Assembly (NCBI GenBank): GCA_944739405.2
Contig: OX123193.2
Span: 23,611,516 to 23,675,515 of the forward strand
Direction of reading: 5' to 3'
Source of the DNA: Euclidia mi
Taxonomy: Eukaryota; Arthropoda; Insecta; Lepidoptera; Erebidae
DNA length: 64,000 nucleotides
Of this stretch, positions 22,487-33,816 are shown piece by piece; position 1 is the first letter of the stretch, and the number at the start of each line of letters is the position of its first letter. The notes below the pieces were generated by a model. The model saw only the letters and a list, made by a program, of their open reading frames with translations. It was not told where the DNA came from and did not search any database. The position numbers and the translations under genes were made by a program.

Positions 22487-22735
22487 TTGAGCCTGCGTTT
22501 TCAGGGTCTGAGTCACCGCATAGTTATTTTATCTTCTTATCCCGATTTTATCGGCAAAGGTGACAATAAGTTATTGAGGAGGCTACTTCGTGGCATCATT
22601 CGTGAAGTTGATATTTGCTGCCTTGGGCCTTTAAAATCGCTGGAACTGGCGCTGGCTGATTTATATGTGCATCACAACGCCAGTTCCCCTGAGGCTGTTG
22701 AACAAGATACTCGATCTGTCTAGCCAGATGCAGGA
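22487..22735 (+). other. Small reading frame upstream of IR gene B1, ending at a splice-donor-like site
   Basis: Starts MSLRFQGLSHRIVILSS and shares LKSLELALADLY and SPEAVEQDT with the block 2 copy at 56806-57099. Here it is 33 bp shorter in frame and ends with an extra block of about 18 bp that brings in a stop. The shared downstream GAAATCGTACGAAGTAAGTTT contains a good splice-donor consensus (GTAAGT) in both copies. It may be a relic exon or the 5' exon of something else; no domain is recognised. Transcription is unproven. Confidence 0.3.
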
Positions 22736-23095
22736 TGAAATCGTACGAAGTAAGTTTAAACTATAAAGTTAATTTTTATTCTTACTTTTATAAACACTAT
22801 AAATCAAGGGTTATATCAATGAAAAGCAAAGAATAATTGGTTTTATATATTAACTGAGTTTTTGGTAAACACAATACATTGATAACTTTGCCCTTCATCG
22901 AATTCTGTTGTTGAAAATTTGATAAATGGTTAAACTAATAGCATAGAGCATAGATATAAAATTTGTATTCATTGCTAATAGAAAATTAATAAAGTATTTA
23001 GTTACTAGCTGTCAAAGTTGTCTACTGATTTACATAGTTTTTCATAATGTAGGTAATGTTTTTATCGTCACACATAATTTGTTTGTCGTAGTAGG

Positions 23096-23941
23096 ATGGA
23101 GATATTACATTACGCTGTGTGCGTTTTCAGTGTATATTATGTAAGTGCATCAATAATAATTAGTCATGAGAAAATTCGATCTGAACATTTGACAAGTTGC
23201 CTTACGACATTTGTTGAAGATTTGAAGTCAGGCAATCAAAACAAATCGTACTTACAGCTTGCTGTCATAAATATTGATAATAATTTGAAATTGGCTGCTT
23301 TGCATAATCTAACCGGTGTACAATTCATTTCAAGAAAAAGTACGCGGATTACTGTGCATACATTACCAAATGACGCCTATCTGATAATGAGTGAAGACCT
23401 TGAGGCCTTAGAAGTGGCATTAGCTGAAGTTTCTACAGATTTATTCTGGAACCCCGCCGTTAAATTTATTATTGTGGTTCAAGATGCAAGAGATCGTATA
23501 AGTCATTTGAGCAAACAATTACAAAAACGTAATATATTTAATGTCACACTCATTACCTATCTAAATAACGACTATGCTATATACAAGTATAATTTAACAT
23601 CGAATGCTTCGTGTATGGGAAGTGAACGTCTAGTATTTGTGTCATGGTGCTCTCGCTTTAGTAAAAAACATATTTTGCCAGCATTGCAGAGAAATGCTGA
23701 TTTGCATGGATGTCATTTTAAACTTGTTGCTCCCAATTTTTGGCCTTTTATAAATTTTGACGATCCATATAGGGAAGGTATTGAACAGCATATGTTGTCA
23801 CTTTTTAAAAATAATACAGGTGCAAAAATTGATCTAGTCCTACAACCTAAATACAACAAATATGGTAAGATCATGAATAATATAACACAAGACATGTTGC
23901 ACAGAGCCCTATGCCAACCGTTTGGCCAACATGATTTATGA
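23096..23941 (+). pseudogene. Divergent ionotropic receptor B1, 3'-deleted
   Basis: Encodes 281 residues. The first 270 closely match intact B2: signal peptide (about 1-19), extracellular N-terminal region, and the beginning of S1 (CHFKLVAPNFWPFINFD at about 206-222). After DMLHR the sequence jumps to ALCQPFGQHDL, which is not receptor sequence: CCCTATGCCAACCGTTTGGC from here on is the 3' flank found at 59315 behind B2. A clean deletion of 1,131 bp (equivalent to 58184-59314) removed the rest of S1, all three membrane segments, the pore and S2. No channel can form. If translated, the product would be a secreted N-terminal fragment. I see no obvious homology at the breakpoints. Confidence 0.85.
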
Positions 23942-24182
23942 GGCCAATTCCTCCTTTTGGCTCACTATGCTATTGTGGTGTCCAGCAGTGGACTGCAAAA
24001 GGTGGTTGATGATGATAGAACAAGAAGTGTCAGAAGTGTGTCCCGAGTAGTGTTACTATGTATTGCTACTGCAGCACATGTTTTTAGGCCATTGAAATGT
24101 TAAATTTTTTGGGCTTGGCGTGCTTTTCTCAGAGGACGCAATTTTATTTTATAGATATCTGGAGGAGGTTAGTACAATGTTA
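23942..24182. repeat. RTE-like 3' tail downstream of B1
   Basis: GGTGTCCAGCAGTGGACTGC ... GGTTGATGATGATAG is the usual 3' terminus of RTE-family LINEs, with a GAT-rich tail. The same sequence is at 59380-59430. Confidence 0.55.
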
Positions 24183-25068
24183 AATTCAAGTTTGTGGGGT
24201 CGCAGCCCTTGTCCTGCGGCCGCCATCTTGAAAAACGTGGTACAAATGGATTTTCTAGTTTATCTGATAAACTATTGGCCATACAGAAAAAATAAAACAT
24301 GTTTAGTTGCAAATTCAATTCTCTAAAATCTTTGAACTCGTGCTACTTTGTCGTAAAATGAAAATTAACAAAGTAACAAACGAAAATCGAATCAAATTTG
24401 CAACAAATTTTCTTTTTATTGTGTTATAATTTTTTCGTTGTCAGGAATAAAAAATACATTTAATTGCTCTTTCTTCTTCCAAAACAAAACCCAGTCTTCC
24501 AACTTGAGACTCCGCAGTGCCATAAGGTTCAATTTTCACTCATTACAAAGACCTTAAAAACGGGTTGGAAAACAAAGACAAACTCTATCCCTGAGTATCT
24601 AAAGTTGATATTTTTCGAAGCCAGACGATAGTGCATTTTGTTCTGCAGTGCCTAATTGTTTTGGAGCTCCTGAAGGAAAATTATTGTAGATGTTAAAATT
24701 CAATGAGGAAAATGATGAATTATCGACAAAAATGCGACTATTCTCTTAAGTTTTTAATCAAAAATTTCATATCAGCGCTTGGTCAGAGCCTGTGCCCATC
24801 TCAAAGACTGGGGACACAGGTATAATAGTAAAACGTTAAAATTGCCAAAATACAAAAATAATAATGATATAACTTTTTATTTTTAGCTTTATGACAAAAG
24901 TTTCGGGACCAAAGTTGTAAGGAATTTAATTTGCAACAATAGACTCTTTCACATATTCTTTGTGCGGCCAATAGTTAACGAGATAATCAAGAAAATCATC
25001 TGCACCTGCACTCTTTCCAAGATGGCGTCCGAGGGACAAGAGGTACGACCCCACAAATTTGGATCAAG
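24183..25068. mobile_element. DNA transposon with about 180-bp TIRs, block 1
   Basis: The left end ATTCAAGTTTGTGGGGTCGC ... GCCATCTTGAAAA pairs with the right end (reverse complement ATCCAAATTTGTGGGGTCG ... GCCATCTTGGAAA at 25016-25068). Pairing continues inward through CTATTGGCC, TTGCAAATT and ACTTTG..CG. The interior has no transposase. The block 2 copy (60500-62268) has the same ends but a second element inserted inside it. Confidence 0.75.
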
Positions 25069-25265
25069 CTTTACACTAAACATCAGTAAAATAAAATTGT
25101 ATCTAGCCTCTGATAAATGCAACCCCAAATGTAACTTTTCTATGGACTATTTCTAATAGTGTTATTGTTTATATAACTGCATAGAATAAGGAAGTACAAT
25201 AATTTTATTATTTCAAAAGAAGTATGTTTAGTAAAATTGTAATGCTGAAAAATGTTATAGTGATA

Positions 25266-26515
25266 TTTATTTATAAGAACAACTTGTATAATATTCATAA
25301 TATAATTATAATGGTCCAACGAATTACCTTATCAGTGAGACAAGTGTGATATTAAATCTATTGTTTGGATACACTCCTGTATTTGTTATAACTGATGTTA
25401 TCACGTAATACTATAAGTTCTAAAAGAACCTTTCTGTTTACGAAATAATTTATTAATATTGGTACAAATGTATTAAATATTATTTAAAATATTTCGTGAA
25501 GGAATCTCTGGACGCAAGGATCCTGAGATCCCTTGGACGGGAATATGTTTCTTTGCATAAAATTTTAAGGTTAAACATTATTGTTTGGCGTAACGTCGCG
25601 TCTTCGCATAACTTTTATTAGTTTAATGATACTGCCGCATAATAATACTTAAGAGCATGCTTTGGAATAACTGTCAATCGGTTTTTTTTTTAAATAGCAT
25701 ATTTATTAGTCTAATTGTTATGAGCCATAATCTTAGTTGATATAATGTTACTAGGCATAATAAAATTATTCGTCTGAAGTAACAATAGGTGCGGCAGGGG
25801 TGGCCCGAGACCAGTATTAAATGACAATAAACTTTACGGTAAACTATTTATGCTTAATAAATAGTTGACCGTAAAGTTCTTTGTTAATTTTAATTATCAT
25901 TATGCTGAATTTCATAATACCAATGTAAATAATTATACTAATGTATTTTATGCTAATCATTAGTAAAACCCCTTGGACAGATTAACATTGATCAATAATG
26001 TTCATTTTTAATGTTTTTAATTGATCATCGCTTAGCGCTTATCCCGGTTCCATCCAAAACTTGGCGGCTCGGCATTGCTTACTGGTCTAACCTGGACTTC
26101 TCCTTGACTTGATATTGCATGACGTGGATCAGTGTCAATACGTTCAAGGGTACTTACTCCCCATACCGTCTACACGGGACAAGCAATAATTAAAAGTTGA
26201 ATACGCACAAACTTCGTAGTCAGTCACATTTTTAACTCTACCTTCACCTGATTGAGTCACGTAAAGGTGTCAGTACTTCAGTGTGGCCGACACTGGTGCC
26301 AGTTTACAGGTTATCTAAGACTTTCAACATTGCTTAACCGTCTTTTGAGTAAGACAAATATCAGTACGATATTGTTCCTACTCGAGGTAGGTTTTTGATG
26401 TAAATGCTACAGTAACAAGCGATTCGATAACTTAAAACAACTTTTACCGGATTTATCTCTAGTTGGTACCATCAAGGGACAAAATATAAATCTATTTAAA
26501 TATTTATCTTTAAGT
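25266..26515. other. AT-rich intergenic sequence without genes
   Basis: Nothing coding is seen. It holds one near-perfect hairpin at 25831-25879 (AACTTTACGGTAAACTATTTA then its complement around TGCTT). A diverged CGCTTATCCCGGTTCCATCC segment at 26035-26055 recalls the RTE relic at 10040. Confidence 0.5.
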
Positions 26516-26522
26516 CTCTACT

Positions 26523-26790
26523 TTACACATATAGCCTGGGTGGTTGGTATGGCTTGGGACCATATAACTTGCTGTACTCGTCTTCCGTGAACAGGTCCTG
26601 GTGGTCTTGTATCAGTGTTCGTATTCTGCGCGTTACTCTGGCCGTGGGGTTATATGAGACCGATTTATACACCTTGTTATCACATAACAACTCTCGTACC
26701 TTGTCCGTATAATCAGCCGTATTCATCACTACAGTGGCGTTTCCCTTGTCGGCCTTAAGCTTAAAATTTCAATCGGGAAGAGGGCTTCAA
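26523..26790 (-). pseudogene. Penelope-like element reverse-transcriptase fragment
   Basis: On the minus strand, sequence around 26755-26720 gives KGNATVVMNTADYTDKVREL. It is followed by KVYKSVSYNPTARVTRRIRTL and ends at YSKLYGPKPYQPPRLY before a stop at 26520. This is the KGNATV ... PPRLYG(L)PKIHK region that precedes the palm in Penelope-like retroelements (not LINEs or LTR elements). Only about 75 codons remain; palm and GIY-YIG nuclease are absent. Confidence 0.65.
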
Positions 26791-27227
26791 ATTGTCATCG
26801 GCGTGGAATCCTGTGATTCGGCTAACAACACCCCACTTTAACGCGCAGTCGGCGAATGTTCAATATACAGATACGGTTAGTGTGTTTTGCGCCGGTACTT
26901 CGAATATCAACGACCCAGGGGTAGAGATAGAATCTTCTACCTCGCACTCGGAGACGTGATATCGCCACACCAGTCAGCTTGCGACCACGGGACGTGCAAC
27001 CGTCTCGAAACGTCAAACAAAATAAGGTATGTAAATACCTAATTTGCATGTTCGCGTTAATTCCCGTCTATTTATATATATTCTTAAACATGCAACGCGA
27101 GTGTTTAAAAGTTTCTATGCTACTATTACGTTTATTTCTTCCTAATTTATAGCTTTTATTACATCCGTACACGTTGGCCTCGCTTGTAGATAATTAGATA
27201 TTCATTACGATACCATACACATATTTT

Positions 27228-28340
27228 TAACTACTTGCTAAAGCTTTTGACTCTGTATCGTCTTTTATATTGCTTAAGAAACTTGAATCTGTCGGTAAAC
27301 GAGGTAAACAGCACTGTTTACTGATTACCTCTCTGACAGGTATCAACATGGGTATCAATGTATAAGAATAGGCAACAACATAATAAGTAACGATGTCCCT
27401 AACACTACATTTGGTGTACCCCAAGGAAGTACATTAAGGCCTACCCTGCTTTTGATATATATACGACCTTTGCAACCTAAAACTTCAAAATGGTGTCATT
27501 ATGTCATATGTAGACGATACAGCACTTATTTTTACTGCAAAGTCATTCGATGAGGTATGTGAACTGGCTCAACTTGGCTTCAACACCGTCAACACATGGC
27601 TATTTAAAAATTTGTTGACCTTAAATACACATAAAACAAAGTACATTCATTTTACAATGAAAAACGATAGCAGACTCATCTCATCTAACTGTTTGGTGGT
27701 TCACAACAAGTTTCATTCACGTGCTGACACTGCATGCGCTTGCCCTACTTTATAAAAAACAAATAATACTAAATATCTAGATATTACGCTTGATACTAAA
27801 CTTAATTTCCCCAAACATATCGAATCATTGTGTAAAAGAGTACGAAAACTAATTTCCATATTAAAAATATACGCGACGTGGTAAACTTTAAATTGTTAAG
27901 ATAGGTTTACACTGCACTATGTGAATCAATCATCTCAAACTGTATAACCACGTGGGGAGGGGCAACTAAAATGATCCTACTGCCTTTGGAACGGGCTCAA
28001 AGCGCTATTTTAAAGGAAGCAACCCTTCGCCCTTTCATTTTGTCCACTTGTGATTTATATTAGTCCACCGGTGTTCTAACTGTGCACCATTATTTATTCT
28101 ACGCACCATACTAAAATAACGTACTCTTCTTCTTTATACACCAATCCTATCAGGCAAAAGGCGGAAAGATCTAGTCTGCACCAAACCTCTAAGTAAACAT
28201 GTTTATGTAAATAGATTCTTTACTTTCCTCGGACCTTTCCTATATAATAAATTAAAGAAAACCTTAGTGTTATATGGCATAAGTTATAAGCAGTGTTGTT
28301 GTTACAAAACACATAATGACAATGACCTACTCTGACACAG
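27228..28340 (+). pseudogene. LINE reverse-transcriptase relic with intact YVDD
   Basis: Plus-strand order: LAKAFDSV (palm A, about 27235), GVPQGST near 27412 and MSYVDDTALIFTA (catalytic YVDD) at 27501-27540. These are followed by VNTWLFKNLLTLNTHKTKYI and, after a frame change, the thumb NTKYLDITLDTKLNFPKHIE near 27765. The last readable part is CESIISNCITTWGGA near 27920. Jockey/CR1-like. Frameshifts and stops make it inactive; no ORF1 is seen. Confidence 0.65.
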
Positions 28341-29009
28341 AGAATTTGCTTAGGTACAATAATAAAATAGTGTATAAGTACCTACGCTATGTAACAACAA
28401 ATAATAATATTTTTCTATTACATATTTGCAGTTCATGAATATTTTGTAAACATATAGCCCTATAATATTATTATTAAAGATTTTTTTCGGAAACACAGGC
28501 GTTACAGCATAGTTCAGGTTAACATTAAAATAGCTATATTTACCAAATATAATGTATTACCGTTTTAAATAAAGCACCTACGCATAAATGTACCACATTT
28601 TAACAAAGGCACTTATCACATACAATATATTTAATTATAAAATTTAATTATTTTTAATGTAATACTTTCCTACATAACATGTGACGTTTATTTTATTGAA
28701 TAACGTTTTTTATTTATTATAATATTATTCTCAGTGCAGGTTCGCTCCATATTTTTGACGATGCACAGCTTTTATTAAATCTATGTATATTAATATACAT
28801 TTCTGCTGGAAATTTTCGATAGGGATTAAAATTCACTTGTCTTATTTAATAAATATAACTTGCTAAATATATAAGTAATATACTCTAAGGACTGTCATAA
28901 ATATATATATCTGCACAACAGCCCGGTACCAATAGCTTTTTAAATGGGTCTGAGGCACAGAACGATATTTAGTGATGAATCAATCTGACAGATTTTGCAA
29001 TATAATTTT
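28341..29009. other. AT-rich intergenic sequence without genes
   Basis: No coding, RNA or repeat signal is recognised. Confidence 0.5.
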
Positions 29010-29310
29010 TATCGAGCATGTCACTGATGTCCGTATTGGCCATTGGGTGGAGGATTCTAGGGTGGCTGGACGTACCGGATGACGCAACAGAGGTAGGTCT
29101 CCCAAGGCGGACCGACTATCTGGTTAACCAGATAGTCGATCGCGGGAAGCGGTTGAATGCGAAGTGGGTCAAGCTCGGTATGTATCTCCACACAGTGGTA
29201 TGTGTCACCCCCAAGGGGTGATCTCCAACCTTGGGGAGACCTATATTCTGTAGTGGCCGTCTCTGGACTGACATGATAATGTTACCTATTTCTGTTAATT
29301 TTAAAATTCT
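29010..29310 (+). repeat. LINE C-terminus/3' tail relic
   Basis: GCATTGGGTGGA-type coding remnants are followed by GACCTATATTCTGTAGTGGCCGTC-style sequence and TGACATGATAATG. This is the usual arrangement at the end of RTE-like LINEs (tail variants also at 29735 and 30340). It includes a local hairpin ACTATCTGGTTAACCAGATAGT at 29116-29137. Confidence 0.45.
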
Positions 29311-29478
29311 GTCATGTATTTTTGACACTAGTTAAAGCCTTGGTAATGTTTTTAACGACAGTAAGATCGCATGATTTCCTTATATTTTTATACGAAATTG
29401 ATAATTTATACAGGCTGCTCAAGATCAGTGTGGAAAGACTTGGAGCTGCCAATGTCCTACAGCAGACGTCCCTAGTAA

Positions 29479-31101
29479 GGCCCACTTGCACAACGATTCT
29501 TAAATTGAATTAAGAGGTATTTAACGAGAAAAAACATATTAAACACCACTAGCGTCTTGCACAACGAAAAATTTGTCGAGTAATATGATTTAAGAACTGT
29601 CAAAATTAATTACCGAAAATCGGCTGTTTAGTGGCTAATTTCATTTAAGAACTGTCACACTGATGTTGGTATCTTGTCATTAGCGACGAAAATTATCAAT
29701 AATTATATAACTGGACCGGACGACGCAGCGGGGGTAGGCAAAGGGAGGCCTATGTTCAGCAGTGGACGTCCCTAGGCTGAGATGATGAAGATGATCATAT
29801 AACTGATAACAATGTACCTACTTGTGTTATTGTTAACCCTACAATCCTACACTATTTGGCGCACATGTCATTCCTACACTGAGGTGATGGAACACCCCAT
29901 ACTAAAATGACTGTAATCCTTAAAATAAAAAAACTATTCATGAAAATACGTTTTATTAAACATAATCGGTTACTTGAGATTACAAATCAGCCTTATTACT
30001 CAAAGTAAAATGTAGTTTGAGCAACAGCGCTTGTAGGATTTGGTCCTTTATTGAGGATCACTGCAATGGACTAAGTTGGCATCCGGTGACGGTCCTCCAA
30101 ATGTTCATGTATCAATTCCAAACCTAATTTCAAAACTGTCTGCTGAAACTTTATATTTGGCTTATTATTTGATCTTGAACACTTGAAAAGAACCCAGGAA
30201 TTACAACTGGTCCCAACTTCTATTTCTTCCTCGCTAGATTTGTGGTCTAGAATAGAGCTTATTTCTTCGTAATTCAAACCTCTGACAGCCATCCGAAACA
30301 AAATAAATAAACTTAATTGAATTTTACCTTGTTGAACAAAGACAGGCCTATGTTCAACAGTGGACACAGTCGGGCTGTGGATGATTATGATGATGATGAA
30401 TTTTACCTTCATAATATCTAAAAATATCTGTATTTAATTCATATAAGACTATTGTTTTAAGAAATAATCAAATTTAATAACTTATTACATATAAATGCAT
30501 CAATCGTAATAAATAAATAATCTTACGATTTTACTACACTGGGGTACTAGCGTACCCCACAGCACTTATACAGGCGACCACACAACACGGTCCCTCGTCG
30601 CGGTATTGACGTAACGCGAGCGGTTGACACCAAACTAAAATACTCCGACGCGCGAATTCGTGGATATTAAAGAAATTGAGATCTTTAGAAAACAAATCGG
30701 TGTGGGGTGCACCTGCATCCCACACTAGGGTTTCTCTACACTTCACTAGGGGTTCTAGGGTTAATGCTCAAAAGTTTCTAGTTATTATTTGTCAATTGTC
30801 ATTTCGTTGCTAGGCGACGACAATGCGTTTTGTTTTATGCTCATAGTATATATAGTCTAAGGTTTTATGCGAAACCATACGCATAACATCGTAAAAATCG
30901 TAACAAAAAGGCTTCATGCCATGAAACAAAACGTAGAAACTACTTTACCGACCTCATAAAATGTTTTACTAAATCTAAGCGTTGTTGTCGTTGTGCAAGA
31001 GGACGCTAAATACTTTTAACTTAAATTATTTTATGCTGTTAATTCTGTTCAACAAATTTAAATTAAGGAGTAACTTAAATCAAACGTTACGCAAGTGGGC
31101 C
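29479..31101. mobile_element. PIF/Harbinger-like DNA transposon with TAA target-site duplication
   Basis: Terminal inverted repeats GGCCCACTTGCACAACG (left) and CGTTACGCAAGTGGGCC (right) continue inward as a weaker match. TAA flanks both ends (29476-29478 and 31102-31104). A 3-bp TWA duplication with GGSC-type ends is typical of PIF/Harbinger. The interior holds other repeats (RTE tails at about 29735 and 30340; a piggyBac-like end at 30744) and one minus-strand frame at 30071-30412 with no recognised domain. No harbinger nuclease is readable. Confidence 0.75.
30071..30300 (-). other. Unidentified minus-strand reading frame inside Harbinger-like element
   Basis: The part independent of the adjoining RTE tail encodes AVRGLNYEEISSILDHKSSE through QTVLKLGLELIHEHLEDRH. 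It is charged and helix-prone and has no motif I recognise. It could be a relic of the second Harbinger protein or chance. The frame further upstream (30300-30412) is antisense to an RTE tail. Confidence 0.2.
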
Positions 31102-31628
31102 TAAGATAATATAATAAGGAGAACGAAATGACATGCCAAAAACATATTTAATATTATTTTCGTCACAATATCATAATAAGGAACCGGTTTTTTGTTTCGT
31201 GGCGTTATAAAACATGAAATGTGTTCAATTGTGATAGGCAAAGATGCGCGCGACTACAACTAGGTATATGCTAATGTTATTGACTTAAAACAACAAAATT
31301 ATAAAGTTTAACAACTTTATGGAACACTTAAAATATTTTATGCTTTATACCATAGGTAATTTGTGGACTAACCAATTGAGATCTGATACTACTGATAAAA
31401 ATGTTGAAGATACGAATCATTCGTATTAAGTAGGTACTAATCCTTTAGACTCGTATGAATCTGTGTGTTATAAAAATGCAAAAATATATATTTTACGTTC
31501 TTAGTTTGTCTTTTACGAGTGCATTTCTTGTCACACAAAATAACAGCAGATTAGAGACACTTACAGATTGTGTTGTAAAATTAATCAAAGAATGGCAGAA
31601 TCTGAATAATTCACATTTACTGCTTACA

Positions 31629-31853
31629 TACATACATACATAGACTCACGCCTGTTTCCCCGAAGGGGTAGGCAGAGGCATATTAAACGCCCACTTTTCG
31701 CCAGTGTTTTGAGCCCACGTAATAGGTGGCGAGCCTATTGCCGCTTTCGGGATATTTTGTTTGCCAGAGCCTCGTCCATTGATCGGCAGGTGCACCACTT
31801 GCAGGTGAGGTTGGCTTGGGACCCTAAGTTCTTGGTGGGAACCCTATGCACCC
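31629..31853 (-). mobile_element. SINE inserted in IR pseudogene C
   Basis: A 12-bp target-site duplication TTACTGCTTACA (31617-31628 and 31854-31865) bounds the element precisely. The left edge carries a TACATACATACATA microsatellite tail. Removing the SINE and one duplication restores the receptor frame (HLLLTVMKIINDN), so this insertion alone broke the frame at this point. Confidence 0.85.
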
Positions 31854-32119
31854 TTACTGCTTACAGTTATGAAAATTATCAATGACAATTTGGATTTGAC
31901 TGCACTTCATACATTGGAAGACATCAAGTTTATTTCAAGAAAATCGGAATGGCCTGATAACTCTGTACCTAATAAGGCCTATTTAGTCATGAGTGAAGAC
32001 TATCTCGAACTAAAACAAGCATTAGCTGAAGTTGTTACAGACTATTACTGGAACCCATCTGCTGGTTTTATAATTGTTGTAGAAAATTCAACAAACGAAA
32101 TAAGTCCCATTCGAAGATT

Positions 32120-32378
32120 TTTTTTATAGACACACGCCTGTATCTCCGAAGGGACAGGCAGAGGTGTAATATTACACCCACATTTCGCCATGAATTTCTA
32201 GGTCCCACGTAACAGGGGGCGACCCTATTGCTGTTACCGGGCACGTCACCAGACTCCGTGCTGCTACTGAGTAGGTATTCGGAAAAACCCAGTAACACTT
32301 TTGCCCGACCCGGGAATCGAAGCCGGGACCTCCGATCAGCAATCGCATACGCTATCCACTGGACCACGGAGGCAGTCT
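32120..32378 (-). mobile_element. tRNA-headed SINE (family 2) inserted in IR pseudogene C
   Basis: Minus strand: a head with CTCCGTGGTCCAGTGGATAG (box A region) and box B GGCTTCGATTCCC. The body has CCCGGTAACAGCAATAGGG. The 3' end CCTTCGGAGATACAGGCGTG runs into an A-rich tail. AAGATT flanks both sides (32114-32119, 32379-32384), a probable target-site duplication. Confidence 0.75.
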
Positions 32379-32604
32379 AAGATTATTACATGAGTATAAG
32401 ATCTTTGAAGTCGCACCGATTACACATTCAAACAACGACTATACTATTTTACAAGTACAATATAACTTCAAAATATATTTCTTGTATTGATAGAGAACGT
32501 CTGGTTTCTGTGTCGAGGTGTTCTGAATATCACAACGAGAGCGGTTTGCCGTATCTCCTGAGAAGAGGTGGTGCACGTGGATGTTGTTTTAACTTTATTA
32601 CGTA

Positions 32605-32854
32605 CTAGCCGTTTGCCGCGGTTTCACCCGCATCCTGAGGGAACTACTTCGCGTACCCGAAAAACCCTAATATCTTACGGACCCCTATTTTTTCTAAAAT
32701 AAAATATAGCCTATGTTACTCGCAGATAATGTAACTTTCTAATGGTGAAAGATTTTTTATAAATCGGTCCAGTAGTTTTTGAGTTTATCCATTACAAATA
32801 AACAAACAAAAATACAAATTTTTCCTCTTTATAATATTATTGTAGAAGTGTAGA
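32605..32854 (-). mobile_element. Non-autonomous Helitron in IR pseudogene C
   Basis: Minus strand: starts TCTACACTTCTACAATAATA and ends with the hairpin-forming GGGTGAAACCGCGG, then CTAG. It is inserted between A and T (plus-strand context A at 32604 and T at 32855), with no target-site duplication. These are Helitron rules, and the sequence matches the common lepidopteran type. At 250 bp it carries no Rep/helicase gene. Confidence 0.85.
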
Positions 32855-33816
32855 TATACAATGCAATGCCTTTTTTAAATTTTGACAATTTAGACGTGGA
32901 AGGTGGTGAACAGTACATGATGATTTTTTTCTCCCAGCGCGTTGGATTTAAAATTTACTACTCTTGACAGCCTTGGTAGATACGATACATAATAATATAG
33001 CAAAATCATTGCCACCTTTAAAAGTCTATGCGGTTGAGAGTAGAGACAAATGAGTTTGAGTTGTTCAAGGAGCGGTAGGTGGATTAGCAGTGACTACGCC
33101 TTATATAGGCAACGTATCATTTACGTATCCCTTATTAGTAGACAAAAAGGTTTACGTATTACCTAAAGCAAATGATTTGGGATCGTGGGAAGCAGTCTTC
33201 ACTCGAAGTTTTTATACTAAACTTGTATAATTTCCGGAGTTCTTTTCACATTTTTGTGCAACAGCCATTTCACTGGCGATATCTCAATTTTACGCAATAA
33301 AAATGCAATACGCGATATTTTTCTTATTTTTGGATATACTTTGAATCAAGTCTGTGGGGACAGTATTAATCCGAGATTGCCCATTGTCACAAGTCTTTTG
33401 TTGTTTCCCTTTATATTGCCATACGTGCTACAAGCAAAACTGTACAGTGTCATGACCAGTCTGGTAACTGGCTACGAGCAAAAAGAAATAAGTTAATTAA
33501 ATCAGTATAAGCTATTGGTGTACTCTAATTACTCTAATTTCAATTCAGAAATATTGTAAGATATGTGAATGATTGTGGACCTAGATTGAATTGTTTAGTA
33601 GAACTAAAAGCTAGTAAAGATAAGTCACTGTACACAATAATGGGAGATATATATTCTATGCATTATTTCAGCGACATTTAGCTGACGAGCAATGCAATAT
33701 AGGCATTTATGAATTAAGAGATCCATATGAGTAACCCTATTGCGAACTATGTCTTTACGCCGTGGTTCAATTTTACTGGAATATTACAAAAGGTTTTTAT
33801 TTGATTATGTGTCTTC

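Larger units (their letters stand above)
7583..25265. repeat. Segmental duplication, block 1
   Basis: Near-identical in order and orientation to block 2 (about 45605-62466). It comprises receptor A (minus), an RTE relic, a tandem array, a tRNA-type SINE, an RTE 3' end, a second SINE, a LINE relic, the RPD-type retroelement, a conserved small reading frame, receptor B (plus) and a TIR element. Differences are discrete insertions or deletions: a LINE at 11119-12365 and about 3.7 kb at 18351-22070 are present only here. A deletion in receptor B is also private to block 1. The right edge at about 25265 is where block 2 runs into a Helitron-like end. Confidence 0.9.

Noticed and set aside
24962..25156. 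Conserved 64-codon frame present in both blocks
   Set aside because: It lies in the terminal inverted repeat of a DNA transposon and its mate at 62159-62356 is simply the duplicate.
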